A stretch of DNA of 64,000 bases from Megalobrama amblycephala (GCF_018812025.1 NC_063050.1:9641015-9705014); one strand, 5' to 3'. Counted from the stretch's first letter, positions 21,001-33,020 are shown. Made by a program: numbers and translations. The notes: generated from the letters alone by a model not told the origin.

Positions 21001-24000
21001 AGTGTGCACACTACAGGCTGTTAAATGAAACACAGAAACATGCTGGAGTTAATGAGATAATTAGGTGATAACGAGCAGAATCACTGAAGGACAGAGAAAC
21101 AACAAGAACTACGACTTCAGCCACAGCCTTCGATGAAATCAACTGAAGATAAAAGACATTCAATCTCTGAAGATCTGATTAAACATCTCCACAAACAGCT
21201 TTACCAGCTTCACTTATTACTAACCAGACTGACTTTATTTCTGACATTCATCTACAAAAGTTGTTATTGAGAATTACCAGAGGTTTAGATGTTGATGATT
21301 TGTTGAAAATAAGTTTGGTTTGATGTCACCGTGATCGAGGTCAGCGCTTACTTCAGTTAGGCAGTTTGACTCTTAACTATAAATGTTTTCTCTGGCTGTT
21401 TGTTATGGCAAGAAAAACAAGAGACAATGTGGTCGGCTGTTAAATGATAAAAATATAGTCATCATTTAGAGGCTTAATTCATTGATCTAATGACTGAACT
21501 TTATATGAGCAAAACGTGATTAAATTTGTGCTGGATCTTTCCTTGAATTACAACAATAAAATTGTTTTAATCAGAAAATTTGAAAAACACATTGTTCACT
21601 AAACACTTCAAACCTCCTGCAAGATTCACTTACACAGACATCAAGAATCAGCGTATGATTCTCAACAACGGTGACATGCTTCATGCTGCAATGCATTCTG
21701 GGAGCCATGGATGAGTTTTGTATGAGGCACCCAGAATGCATTGCACCATTGAAGCATGTCACCATTGTTGAGATTCATATGCTGATTCTTGATGTCTGTG
21801 TGCAGGTAAAACTCACAGGAGCCCAAAATATGTAAATGGTGTGTTATAAATCGTTTGATGTTCTGATTAAATTCTATTATTCGCTTGCTGTAAAATCATA
21901 ACAATAAAACAGAATTAATAACATATTACCCGTATAAACCTCCCACATAATATCAATGAGTTAAGCCAATATATGATGATTATATTCTTATCATCAATCA
22001 GCTTACAGCATCTGATTATATTTTCTCTTGCTGTTCTCTCCATAACAAACAGACACAGCTGTCAAAAGAAAAACTAATGTTAAAAAGTCAAGAGCCTGAC
22101 TAAAGCACACACTAATCGCCACAATGGTAACATCAAATCAAACTATTACTTTCAAATAAGTAATCAACATCTAAGCCTCTTCTTAATTCTTAATACGAAC
22201 TTCTGTAGATGTGTGACAGAAATAAAGTCAGTCTGGTTAGTAATAAGTGAAGCTAATGTTGTTTGTGGAGTTGTTTAATCAGATCTTGAGAGATGTAATG
22301 TATTTTATCTTCAGTTGATTTCATCCAAGGCTGTGGCTGGAAGTAGTTCTTGTGTTTCTCTTTCCTTCAGTGATTATGCTTGTTAACAGCAGGTGTTCTT
22401 CACTAATACAAAATCATTATTCAATCACTTAATTATCTCATTACCTCCAACACTGATTAAGTGTTACATTAAACAGCCTGTAGTGTGCACACTAAGCAGT
22501 GTTCATTTCATCTGGGCAAATCCATGTGGGGCCTACATGGAAACTGGGTGCAAAACTGGCTGGGTCCCAGTTAGATAGCCCAGGTCAAACCCATTTGGGC
22601 CCCACATGGCTCTGCTGGCTGGGCAGATTTGATAAGTAAAAAAACATCGCTAACGTATACTTAATATAAGGGGCACATTCAAGCTCAAACTGGTGCGCAA
22701 CTTTTCACTACGGTTTCTAGGTTGAACGACATGTTTCCTGGAAACGGTGTGCAACGGGGTTTGAGACAAAGAGTATTGAACCCAAGAGGCGACACTTTGA
22801 TATTTTTTGGCAACAGCCACTAGATGGCGCTCCGGTAGCGCGGCCACCATTATGGGGTGAAAATACTAACTGGACCATTGAATCCTTCACATTTTACGCA
22901 CCCAAAATCGGTGAATTTCACTGCCAAATCAGAAGCGCAATAGAACAGTTTTTTAAATTAAGTCACCAGTAAATTGTATGGCTCCTACAGTAAATGCAGA
23001 GGTGGACATTCCAGGGGTCAGAAAGTAAAAATATTTTTATTCCACCCACTGAAGCATTAATGAGATAATTAAGTGATAAATTGAGTGATGATTGAGCATT
23101 ATTGAAGACACCTGATGATAACAAGCAGAATCACCAAAGGAGAAAATCACAATTTTTAAGTTACCATCATCGAGGTCAGGGTTTGTTTTAGTTGAGCTCT
23201 TGATCCTTGACTGTTTAATATTAGATTTTGTTTGGGCAGTTTTAACTGCATTAAAACCAAACAGACAAGCAAAGTTAAAAGATGGTCAGGTGGTGTTGGT
23301 TATGTTTTTACATAAACATTGTTTGATCTGAATCACTGAACTCATTTAGAGCTCAATCTCTGAGTTAGATTTACATTATTGATTACAGCAGCACTGTGAT
23401 TCTGCAGCACAAGATCAGCTTTTACAATACAATTTTTTTTTAGAGTTCTGATTAAAAAAAAAAAAAAAAGCAGAGCTCATTTAAACACACATACATCAAG
23501 AATCATCCTGTGAATCTCAACAGTGGTGGCCATCATAAAGCATGTTGCAGTGCATTCTGGGAGCCACCAATCAAAATTCATCCATGGCTCCCATCATGCA
23601 TTGCTGTATGAATAAATTATGAGCTAAATTGTCTTAGTAATTTCATTTATTCTCACTATTAAAATTTTGCTGTTTTTCTGTGACTTTTTAGTAGCTCGTT
23701 TTCTAATGTTCAGAGTTGATCTGTTGATCAGAATATGTTGCTTGTCACCGTTGTTGAGATTCACAGGCTGATACTTGATGTCTGTGTGTGCCTAAAGGAT
23801 TTTTTTTTTTAAATTCTATATTGTATAAGCTGATCTTCTGCAGAATCACAGTGCTGCTGTAATCAATAATGTAAATCTTACTCAGAGATTGAGCTCTAAA
23901 TGAGTTCAGTGATTCAGATCAAATAATGATTTTGAGAAAACATAACCAACAACACCTGATCATCTTTTAACTTTGCTTGTCTGGTTGGTTTTAATGCAGT

Positions 24001-27000
24001 TAAAACTGCCCAAACAAAATCTAATATTAAACAGTCAAGGATCAAGAGCTCAACTAAAACAAACCCTGACCTCGATGATGGTAACTTAAAAATTGTGATT
24101 TTCTCCTTTGGTGATTCTGCTTGTTATCATCAGGTGTCTTCAATAATGCTCAATCATCACTCAATTTATCACTTAATTATCTCATTAATGCTTCAGTGGA
24201 TGAGATAAAAATATGGCAGGACTTTTACTTTCTGACCCCTGGAATGTCCACCTCTGAGTAAATGTTGTATTGTCTTATATATGTTTTATTTTACCAGTTG
24301 TGGAATCCAACCATTCAACCATCTGAGGTAACGTAGTTAGGCTACTTTATTGAGTATTTCCATTTTATGCAACTTTACACATTTATTAATAGTAAATTAA
24401 TACATTTAAAGGGATAGTTCACCCAAAAATGAAAATTTGATGTTTATCTGCTTACCCCCAGGGCATCCAAGATGTAGGTGACTTTTTTTCTTCAGTCGAA
24501 CGCAAATTATGATTTTTAACTGCAACCGCTGCCGTCTGTCAGTCAAATAATAGCAGTGATTGGGAACTTGAACAATAAGAGTCGAAAAAACTTCCATAGA
24601 CAAATCCCAATTAAACCCTGCGGCTCGTGACGACACATTGATGTCCTAAGACACGAAACGATCGGTTTGTGCGAGAAACCGAACAGTATTTATGTAATTT
24701 TTTACCTCTAATACACCACTATGTCCAACTTCGTTCAGCTTCCGGTTAGTGAGGTCTGATCGCGCTCATTGAAGTATATGGGCGAGACATCACTTCCGTC
24801 AGCAGAGCTGGTTTTTTGACCTCACTAACAGGATGCTGAACGAAGTTGGACATAGTGGTGTATTAGAGGTAAAAAATGATATAAATACTGTTCGGTTTCT
24901 CACACAAACCGATCGTTTCGTGTCTTAGGACATCAATGTGTCGTCACGAGCCGCAGGGTTTAATTTGGATTTGTCTAAGCAAGTTTTATTTACTCTTATA
25001 GACGAAGTTCCCATCCACTGCTATTATTTGACTGACAAGACGGCAGCGGTTAAAAACCATAATTTGCGTTCGACTGAAGAAAAAAAATCACCTACATCTT
25101 GGATGCCCTGGGGGTAAGCAGATAAACATCAAATTTTCATTTTTGGGTGAACTATCCCTTTAAGATCATATTTGCAGCGAACAATACATTTCAGAGTGGA
25201 GTAATAGTAATAGTAGTATCTAGGTCTGAATTGAAATATATATATTGTACGTTTTAATGGATCACGCTACAATCATAATGATCACTAGTTAGTATTTTAG
25301 TTAGTATAGATCACATAGTATTTTATTCTGTGTTGTCATCATTCAGGTTGGATTTCAGCTTTAATATAGTTTTTTTTTTTTTTAACGAAGCAGCTGATAT
25401 TGCCATAGAAACTAGTGGACTGACGAGTCGCTTTCACCAGAAAATGGCGGAAACACAGGGCCGCTGCTGGGCGCCAGTGTTGCAATGGGACGTTCTATTG
25501 AGTGTCGCTTCTTATTAGTGTATATTCTTTGTTTGAGATACGTCTTTTCTTGTTTGGTGGGTGTGTCAAAAATGTCAGCCTGATCAGCAGCAACATGTAT
25601 ATAAAGCACGCGGTATTAAAGAGACAGCTCGCATAATGGGTCCAAGTAAATTCATTTACAAATGTGTCTGCTGCAGCACGGTATACGCAACAATTGAAGA
25701 AATTAGAAGACATGTTTGTCATAAGAGTTTTATAGAAAAATATCAAGAAAGCATATCAACATGATGATGTAGCTGTTTATATTTTTAGCTTCATTGCAAG
25801 GCAAGTTTATTTATATACACCAAATTTCATACACAACTGTAATTAAGTGCTTTCTTAATTAATGTTCTCTTTTATTCTGGGCAGTGACTGTAATACTGAA
25901 CGTTTTTTGCAGTATTAAACACATATTTATACTGATTTCATCAGGCTCCGAAAATTCTTCAAAAACAACAGAAAGAATGTCTTTCTCAGCTGCCATAGTT
26001 GAAACTCTTGCGTCATCAGCACAGGGTGTTCAACACACCACCGTTTCCTTTTAAAAGATGTTTTGCAACGTTTTGTCAGGCCGTGCAGCACTATAACAGA
26101 GTTATAAGATTTGACTGACAGTTTGAGGATCCAGTAGAGATATGAGGTTTAGTCACAAGCTCTTTTAAATTATTTTCATTGCTTAAATATTTGTAAAACT
26201 CACATACAGGTGTAAATGATGACCATTGATTGTTAAAAATAAAATAAAACAAAAAATTTGAAGTGTAACATTAATGTTATATAAATAAATAAATGCTACA
26301 AATAAGAATATAAGCACTGCATTTTTTAAAATTACTAATATGAAATTAAATGATCAAAACAGAAATAACATCTTATGTTTTATAATAAACTCACACATGA
26401 CATTTAAAGTCACAGCAGCAGAGTATTTCTCTCCATGTCTATTGATGGATCTGCACTTGTATGCTCCACTGTCATCAGAGCTGATCTTTGAGATGCTGTA
26501 GATTCTTCCAGATCCTACAAACGTTCCTCCTTTAAACCAACTGATTTTTGCAGGAGGGTTTGAATCACTGCTGCAGATCAGAGTCACTGAATCTCCTGAC
26601 ACTATTTCACCAGATGGACTGATGGACACTGAGGCTCTCTTTGGAGGGTCTAAAAGACAAAAAAAATAAGAAAAAAAAAAAAATAATAATGAAATTCCAA
26701 ATATGAATTCAACAAGTTTTTGAAAATAAATGAATCTGTACTCACACATGACATTGAGCTGAACAGCAGGAGAGATGTGATTGTGTCCGTGTACAGCACA
26801 GCTATATCTGCCTGCATCCTCTCTTCTGACTGACTGCAGCAGGAGTTCATTGTTTCTGTCTCTTCTCTCAGTTAATGGCTCTGAGTTTCTGTACCAGATG
26901 AATGTTGCTCTGTCAGTCAGAGTGCAGCTGCTTTTACATGTCAGACGGACTGAATCTCCCTCTGTCACTCTCTCAGGAGACTCCACCTGAAGATCTGAAC

Positions 27001-27723
27001 AACACACACATTATATCTAGTGCTGCTGTCATACACTGATTATTATTCAACATAATGCACAGAAGAAGAGAGAAACCTCATGAAAGTCACCTGTGACAGT
27101 AAGAGTCACTCCTTTTTTACTAATCCATTTTCCATCTGGTTTATCAGTGATGAATCTGAAATAGTACTCGTGTGAATCCTTCAGTGTCACATGACTCAGT
27201 CTCATGGCACACTGTTCATCTCCCAGATACTGAAGCCTCTGACTGTATTCAGGGTCCTCAGACAGATCTGGAAACTCTTCTGTTTCCTCTTTATCTTTTG
27301 TTTTGGTCCAGAACACGTTCATGATCTGATGTCCAGTAGGGTATGTATAAGTGCAGCTCATTATCACTGATGAGTCCTTTAGTGCACAGATGTGTGAAGT
27401 ACTGTAACTCACACCCCAATCAGCACTAGAAACACCTGAAACACACACTATAGGGATAGTTCACATTAAAATGACTGCTTCATTACTGACTCCTCATGGC
27501 TTCCAGCCACAGCCTTATCCTTAGAAGACAACTCTCAAACAGCATTACCAGCTTCACTTATTACTAATCAGACTGACTTTATTTCTGTCATCTGGGCTAA
27601 CTGATTAGTCAAAACCTTTCTAATGTTGAGATATTATAAGTCCCATTGCATTTTCAGGAGAGACTCACCTGGAATCATGAGCAGAAACAGCAGAAGAAGA
27701 GAAGGAGCCGGTCTCTGTGACAT
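18031..27723 (-). CDS. Siglec/CD22-like inhibitory receptor gene 3 (SP-V-C2-C2-C2-TM, three ITIMs)
   Basis: Nine exons: leader 27669-27723, V 27091-27435, C2 d2 26746-26994, C2 d3 26395-26649, C2 d4 20374-20616, transmembrane 20195-20291, juxtamembrane 20002-20047, tail 18343-18593 and terminal 18031-18088. The sum is 1599 bp with all phases consistent, giving 532 residues. The V domain keeps Trp25, Cys35, Cys46, E-strand Cys94 and F-strand Arg112, the Siglec sialic-acid template. The transmembrane exon covers residues 383-415 and has eight successive Ile. The tail has Y434SNV (Grb2-type), Y455ATV (near-ITIM), I478QY480ATV (ITIM), S499QY501GNI (ITIM plus YxN) and V526IY528SHV (ITIM). By CD22/Siglec analogy these would recruit SH2-domain phosphatases on phosphorylation. 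The 5.8-kb intron before d4 is filled by transposons, so assigning the V-d3 exons to this tail is an inference, supported by strand, order and phase. Confidence 0.82.
18685..19788. mobile_element. Non-autonomous DNA transposon in gene 3 intron
   Basis: The ends CACTGTTAGCCCGGAT and its inverse (CACTCTTAGCCCGGAT from the right) are followed inward by TTTACTTAA-rich sequence. It has no transposase ORF. A clear target duplication was not found. About 230 bp of its core (from 18880) recurs in the element at 22997-24256. Confidence 0.65.
20871..22623. mobile_element. Non-autonomous DNA transposon with long inverted repeats
   Basis: About 150 bp at the left (starting CCCAGCCAGCAGAGCCATGT) returns inverted at the right end (to 22623). 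Further inner blocks, such as AGTTTGGT/TAAATGAG-type sequence and CAGACTGACTTTATTTCTG, also recur inverted. It has no coding capacity and lies in the large intron of gene 3. Confidence 0.7.
22997..24256. mobile_element. hAT-type non-autonomous transposon with near-palindromic body
   Basis: The ends are CAGAGGTGGACATTCCAGGG and its complement, flanked by the exact 8-bp duplication AGTAAATG (22989-22996 and 24257-24264). Long arms repeat inverted (23030-23500 against 23830-24240). No transposase is present. Confidence 0.9.
24410..25159. mobile_element. TTAA-flanked palindromic MITE, copy 1
   Basis: The ends AGGGATAGTTCACCCAAAAA and its complement are flanked by TTAA on both sides (24406-24409 and 25160-25163), and the 750-bp body is nearly a full inverted repeat. 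The same family recurs at 46349-47104. piggyBac-like transposition is inferred from the TTAA. Confidence 0.85.
25160..26394. other. Intron sequence of gene 3 between the palindromic MITE and the d3 exon
   Basis: AT-rich intron. It includes a GC-richer patch at 25420-25770 with a small zinc-finger-like ORF on the plus strand. No other structure was recognised. Confidence 0.5.
25636..25764 (+). other. Small ORF with one C2H2-like zinc finger
   Basis: From the ATG at 25636 it encodes 42 residues. The segment YKCVCCSTVYATIEEIRRHV followed by CH has two Cys and terminal His/Cys/His spacing like a C2H2 finger. It is intronic and antisense to gene 3, has no recognisable partner exon and may be a fragment of a processed gene or transposon. 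Weak. Confidence 0.25.
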
Positions 27724-28606
27724 CACTGCTGAAAACTAAATCATTTACACAAAAACACGTCATCTTTAGTTTCATAAAAACTATTACAGTTGCAGTCTAT
27801 GTTATAAACACTGTAAAAAATGATAATACTATTTTAACATTATTACTGTTAGTAGTTTGTCACTTAAAGACGACATTAGGCACACGTGAGCTCTGGATGT
27901 TCAGAGGTTATTATGAAAGAAAATGTTTCTCACTTCATGTTTCTTCTGTGAATGGAGATTCATTATTTATTCAATATTCATCACTGAACAAGTGTAACTC
28001 TTACCGTGTTGTAGTTTCAGACAGCAAACAGACTCCAGGAGAGTGAACTGCAAATGTGAGCTGAAAACTTTCTTCTGCTGATTAAGTTTGTTCCTTCCCT
28101 TTTTTAGTCTATTTTAGTGACTTGCCCCATGCCAACACAACCCAACCCAAATTAGACTACAGGAACAACCTACTGTACATGAAACCACTTGCAAAGAATA
28201 GAAGATAAAACTCTCTTTAATTTGATAAAAATCAAATTAATCTTTCAGTGTGAAGGGAAACTTCCTGTTTGAGGATGTTTATATGTTTGAAAAGGTATAA
28301 ATAATAAGTAGTTCTTCATATTTATAGACAGTGTTTGCACAATAAGATCAAACTGTATGTTTACATGCCTGTTCAGTAATATTTTACACCTCTTTGAGGC
28401 AGGAACATGCAAATACCTTCCCTTATATAATGGATGAAGTATATATTCCCATATATGTGGATGGATGGATGAATAGGAGGATGGTTGGGTGATTGGATGG
28501 CGTAACCTTGAGGATGGCCAGACTTTACCTTCACTGCCCTGAAGAGGGAGCTGTTTTCTGACACTGTGTTTCTTCATATATGAGCATTAGGGAAGTATAA
28601 CTCTAT

Positions 28607-28645
<39 letters not shown>

Positions 28646-28738
28646 CACACACACACACACACACACACAGCATGTGGTTTGGCTTTTTTCAGTCAACTCA
28701 TTGTGGTCTTTGCATCAACAGAGTCACACTCCAGGTTC
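27724..28738. other. Region upstream of gene 3 leader
   Basis: Presumed promoter and 5' flank of gene 3 on the minus strand. It holds a GGAT-rich patch near 28460-28500 and a CA microsatellite at 28607-28669. No exon was recognised. Confidence 0.5.
28607..28669. repeat. (CA)n microsatellite
   Basis: A CA dinucleotide run, interrupted once by CTA near 28640. Confidence 0.95.
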
Positions 28739-28796
28739 ATGAAGATGGTGGCTTTGATGTGTGTTTTCGCTCTGTTTTTCGTGTGTGTGTTTGGTC
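28739..28796 (+). pseudogene. Possible orphan leader exon
   Basis: The ATG at 28739 starts MKMVALMCVFALFFVCVFG, a typical fish Ig-receptor signal peptide, and the following G|GT would leave phase 1. The donor (GTCTGA) is poor and no Ig exon follows before the Tc1 insertion, so this is at best a gene remnant. Confidence 0.3.
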
Positions 28797-29443
28797 TGAT
28801 TCAAGTCCTCAAGCACAACAGCCGCAGTAACTCATGCGAGACTACAGCACTAACAGAACATGTACTTTTCTTCAAAACATGTTCTGAAAGAACCCCTGCA
28901 TATTTCAATAAATCGATAAATAAATCAATTAAATCTGCATGTTCTTATCAAGTTCTGCTCCTCAACGAAGGACAATATCAAACTGATATACTGATATATA
29001 TATAGTGCAGGTGATCACAGCAAATCTTATTCATAATTAATAACCTTGTTTTAACATCAGTGTTATTTTAGAATCGTTGAGATACTATTTTTATATATTT
29101 ATATACACTGATCAGGCATAACATTATCACCACCTTCCTAATATTGTGTTTGTCCCCATTTTGCTGCCAAAACAGCCCTGACCCATTGAGGCATGGACTC
29201 CACTAGACCTCTGAAGGTGTGCTGTGGTATCTGACACCAAGATGTTAGCAGCAGATCCAGTAAGTTGTGAGGTGGATCCTTGTTCAGCACATCCTACAGA
29301 TGCGGGATTGGATTGAGATCTGGGGAATTTGGAGGCCAAGTCAACACCTCAAACTCGTTGTTGTGCTCCTCAAACCATTCCTGAACCATTTCTGCTTTGT
29401 AACAGGAGCATTATCCTGCTGAAAGAGGCCACAGCCACCAGGG

Positions 29444-29637
29444 TAGGGGTAGGCAAGTTTGGTCCTAGAGAGCCGCTGTCCAGCAGAGTTTAGCTCCAAC
29501 CCTGAAAAAAACCCTCACCTGCCTTTAGCCTTAGCAATCCCGAAGAGCTTGATTAGCTTGTTCAGGTGTGTTTGATTAAGGTTGGAGCTAAACTCTGCAG
29601 GACAGCAACTCTCTAGGACTGAATTTGCCTATCACTG
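29444..29637. mobile_element. hAT-like MITE nested in the Tc1 element
   Basis: The inverted ends are TAGGGGTAGGCAAGTTTGGT and CAGTGATAGGCAAATTCAGT (read inward), flanked by the 8-bp duplication CACCAGGG at 29436-29443 and 29638-29645. Confidence 0.9.
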
Positions 29638-30088
29638 CACCAGGGAATACTGTTTCCATGAAAGGGTGTACATTGTCTGCAACAATGCTCAGGTAGGTGG
29701 TACGTGTCAAAGTAACATCCACATTTATGGCAGGACCCAAGGTTTCCCAGCAGAACATTGTCCAAAGCATCACACTGCCTCCGCCGGCTTGCCTTCTTCC
29801 CATAGTGCATCCTGGTGTCATGTGTTTCCCAGGTAAGCGACGCACACGCACCCGGCCATCCACGTGATGTAAAAGAAAACGTGATTTATCAGACCAGGTC
29901 ACCTTCTTCCATTGCTCCGTGGTCCAGTTCTGATGCTCACGTGTCCACTGTTGGCTCTTTCGGCGGTGGACAGGGGTCAGCATGGGCACCCTGACTGATC
30001 TGCAGCTATGCAGCTCCATATGCATCAAACTGATGCACTGTGTATTCTGACACCTTTCTATCAGAACCAGCATTAACTTCTGAAGCAA
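29588..30088 (-). pseudogene. Tc1 transposase remnant
   Basis: The 166-residue frame covers the start of the catalytic domain, including the Asp-containing SDKSRF block and the WTMFCWETLGP block. It then runs into the inserted MITE (29444-29637), after which the element continues out of frame. The N-terminal DNA-binding region is missing. Confidence 0.8.
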
Positions 30089-30443
30089 TCTGAGCTACAG
30101 CAGGTTGTCTGTTGGATCAGACCACACGGGCCAGCCTTCGCTCTCCACGTGCATCAATGATCTTGGCCACCCATGACCCTGTCGCTGGTTCACCACTGTT
30201 CCTTTTGATAGATACTGACCACTGCAGACCGGGAACACCCCACAAGAGCCCACAAACCCAGATTATACAAGCACAAGTATCTTGTATGGTATTTTAGTTA
30301 TTAAATATAATACAGAAATCATTCACATTTGTCTCAGCATAGTTTTGTGAAGCAGAAAGTATTAATCTCTGTTGTATTTATCATCTTCACTTTGCTGCAT
30401 TTGCATTGGTATTTGTGTCTCGCCATCTAATAAACATACAGTA

Positions 30444-31371
30444 CAGTCCAAAAGTTTGGAACCACTAAGATTTTTAATGTTTTTAAAAGAAGTTTCGTCT
30501 GCTCACCAAGGCTACATTTATTTAATTAAAAATACAGTAAAAAACAGTAATATTGTGAAATATTATTACAATTTAAAATAACTGTTTTCTATTTGAATAT
30601 ATTTCACAAAGTAATTTATTCCTGTGATGCAAAGCTGAATTTTCAGCATCATTACTCCAGTCTTCAGTGTCACATGATCCTTCAGAAATCATTCTAATAT
30701 GCTGATCTGCTGCTCAAAAAAACATTTAATGTGTACAATTGTACAAAATATTTGTGTACAATATTTTTTTTCAGGATTATTTGATGAATAGAAAGTTCAA
30801 AAGAACAGTGTTTATCTGAAATCAAATCTTTTGTAACATTATAAATGTCTTTACTGCCACTTTTGATTGATTTAATGCATCCTTGCTGAATAAAAGTATT
30901 CATTTCTTTAATTTCTTTTCAAAAAAATAAAAATAAAAATTCTTACTGACCCCAAACTTTTGATCGGTAGTGTATAATGCTACAGAAGCTTTGTATTTCA
31001 GATAAATGCTGTTCTTTTGAACTTTCTATTCATCAAGGAATCCTGAAAAAAAAAGTACACAACTGTTTTCAACATTGAAAATAATCATAAATGTTTCTTG
31101 AGCAGCAGATCAGCATATTAGAATGATTTCTGAAGGATCATGTGACACTGAAGACTGGAGTAACGATGCTGAAAATTCAGCTTTGCATCACAGGAATAAA
31201 TTACTTTGTCAAATATATTTAAATAGTACACAGTTATTTTAAATTGTAATAATATTTCACAATATTACTGTTTTTTACTGTATTTTTAATTAAATAAATG
31301 TAGCCTTGGTGAGCAGACGAAACTTCTTTTAAAAACATTAAAAATCTTAGTGGTTCCAAACTTTTGGACTG
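30444..31371. mobile_element. Tc1/mariner-type palindromic MITE, copy 1
   Basis: Long inverted repeats start CAGTCCAAAAGTTTGGAACC at both ends and cover nearly the whole 928 bp, flanked by TA. It has no coding capacity. A related element lies at 43197-44131. Confidence 0.88.
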
Positions 31372-31785
31372 TACTGTATATAACATAATCCTATGTTGTT
31401 TCACTGAAAACAAGTTTGATTAGATTATGCAATTTAGTTTTTAGTTCGTTAGTTTTTATTTGGGGCCCTCTGCTGGTCACGAGCGATTAAACCACTCTGT
31501 GCAAAACACTCCTTATAAATAAAGTATGGAATACAATATTGTATTACCTTATGAAAATTAGAACTTTGAGAAGAGTTTTTATCACTTTTTTTTAGAGCAT
31601 CCTTATAAGTGTAAAATGATATAAGAGTCACACTCCTCTGTTGCGCATGCGTCAAGGCTGAGCATATGGGGAGAACGCCAATCTCAGACAAAACGCGATA
31701 ATGCTGGTAATTAAAGATCTTTCTGATTTATAATGACGGTCAGTCAAGTATGAAGGTCTATTTGATCGGGTGAGAGAGCTGTGAT

Positions 31786-32622
31786 ATGTCTAAGAAGAAA
31801 ACAAGATCGCAAACAAAGCTAAGTGGACTCGGCTTCGTTGAACAGGTGCCTGAGATTGATATGGCAGCAGGAAAGGATATCAACATGCAGGAGCTGTCTG
31901 AGCTGATCCGAACCATAATAAGGGAAGAAATCAATGCGGCGGTTGATAAATTTCAACTGCAACTTGATGTCGTTAAAAAAGACATGGCCGAGTGTTCCAA
32001 CAAAGTTGCTGTTATGGAGGAGACACTTGACCACATGGAGAGCAGGGTTACGGCGCTGGAGTTTGCAAACGAAAGTTTGCGTAAAGAGAACACGGACTTG
32101 AAAGAGAAAGCTGATCGTTTGGAGAATAACAGTCGGAAATATAACATTCGTATTCTTGGCTTGGTTCGAGATACAGAGAAGGGGAATCCAACAAGTTTTG
32201 TGTCCGCTTTGTTTAATGATCTGTTTAAGGATAAACTCCATCGCGCACCTGAAGTGGAAAATGCTCATCGTGTTGGTCCTGTGGCTAAATCGGGTCAGCG
32301 TGCAATGGTTGTAAGGATGCACAGGTTGGATACGAGAGATGAGATTCTACGTTTAGCCAAGAAGGAAAAGCTGTTTGAGATTCGTGGAATGAAGCTGCGC
32401 ATTTTTCCTGACTTCACTGCGGAGACGGCTAAGGCGCGGGCGCGTTTCCGTGAGGTGAGGAACAAGTTATGGAGTGCAGGGGTGAAACATGGGATCATTC
32501 ATCCAGCTATTTTGATTTTGACTTTTAATGAAAAGACCATTAAGTTTACTGACCACCTAGCTGCAGAGTCATTCTACAAGACTGTGGTTGAACCGGAGAT
32601 GCAAAGTATGAATGATCATTGA
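31786..32622 (+). CDS. LINE ORF1 protein (L1-type: coiled coil, RRM, C-terminal domain)
   Basis: An intact 278-residue ORF. A basic N-terminus (MSKKKTRSQTK) is followed by a long heptad-rich coiled coil (about 30-120), then an RRM-like block (KYNIRILGLVRDTEKGN, HRVGP, RAMVVRM) and a C-terminal basic domain (PDFTAETAKARARFREVRNK). This is the L1 ORF1p layout, an RNA-binding trimeric chaperone in L1. Its pairing with an L2/CR1-like ORF2 is unusual but known in some fish LINEs. Confidence 0.85.
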   Translation: MSKKKTRSQTKLSGLGFVEQVPEIDMAAGKDINMQELSELIRTIIREEINAAVDKFQLQLDVVKKDMAECSNKVAVMEETLDHMESRVTALEFANESLRKENTDLKEKADRLENNSRKYNIRILGLVRDTEKGNPTSFVSALFNDLFKDKLHRAPEVENAHRVGPVAKSGQRAMVVRMHRLDTRDEILRLAKKEKLFEIRGMKLRIFPDFTAETAKARARFREVRNKLWSAGVKHGIIHPAILILTFNEKTIKFTDHLAAESFYKTVVEPEMQSMNDH

Positions 32623-33020
32623 TGGTCAAGCATAGGTATTGACTCTGAGCATGTAATTTAGTTTATAGACATATTTAAGTCTGTTTTCTGAAGTTTGAAT
32701 TATAATGTATATGCTTTCTGTCTTCCGGTTTAAATTATATCGTTAATGGTAACAGTGAGATTAAGTGGCTGGCTTGATTTATAACTTATGATGTATGATT
32801 TCATAACCTCAGAAGTTATTTGTAAAATAGTAGGTTTGTCTGAGTTGGCGTAACATCTCAGTAGTTGTTATTGACAAATGTTTATAAAATGGGGGTGCAT
32901 ATGGGTGAATGTGGGTGTATGTGTGTTTTTGTGGGCTGTGTATCTTTTTTGTTTAATTTGTTCATTTGATAGCTCTTTACTATGTTTAATCCAGAAGTTA
33001 TTACTTGCGTAAAATAAAAA

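Larger units (their letters stand above)
29105..30243 (-). mobile_element. Truncated Tc1-like transposon
   Basis: The left end CACTGATCAGGCATAACATT follows a TA-rich flank and is a Tc1-family terminus. Transposase-like sequence on the minus strand includes TTEQWKKVTWSDKSRF and GGGSVMLWTMFCW. The right part stops near CGGGAACACCCCACAAGAGC with no right-hand terminus. A hAT MITE interrupts it. It is dead. Confidence 0.85.

Noticed and set aside
30444..31371. Possible CRISPR-like or palindromic array
   Set aside because: There is one pair of long inverted repeats flanked by TA, which is a mariner-type MITE; no regular spacers exist.
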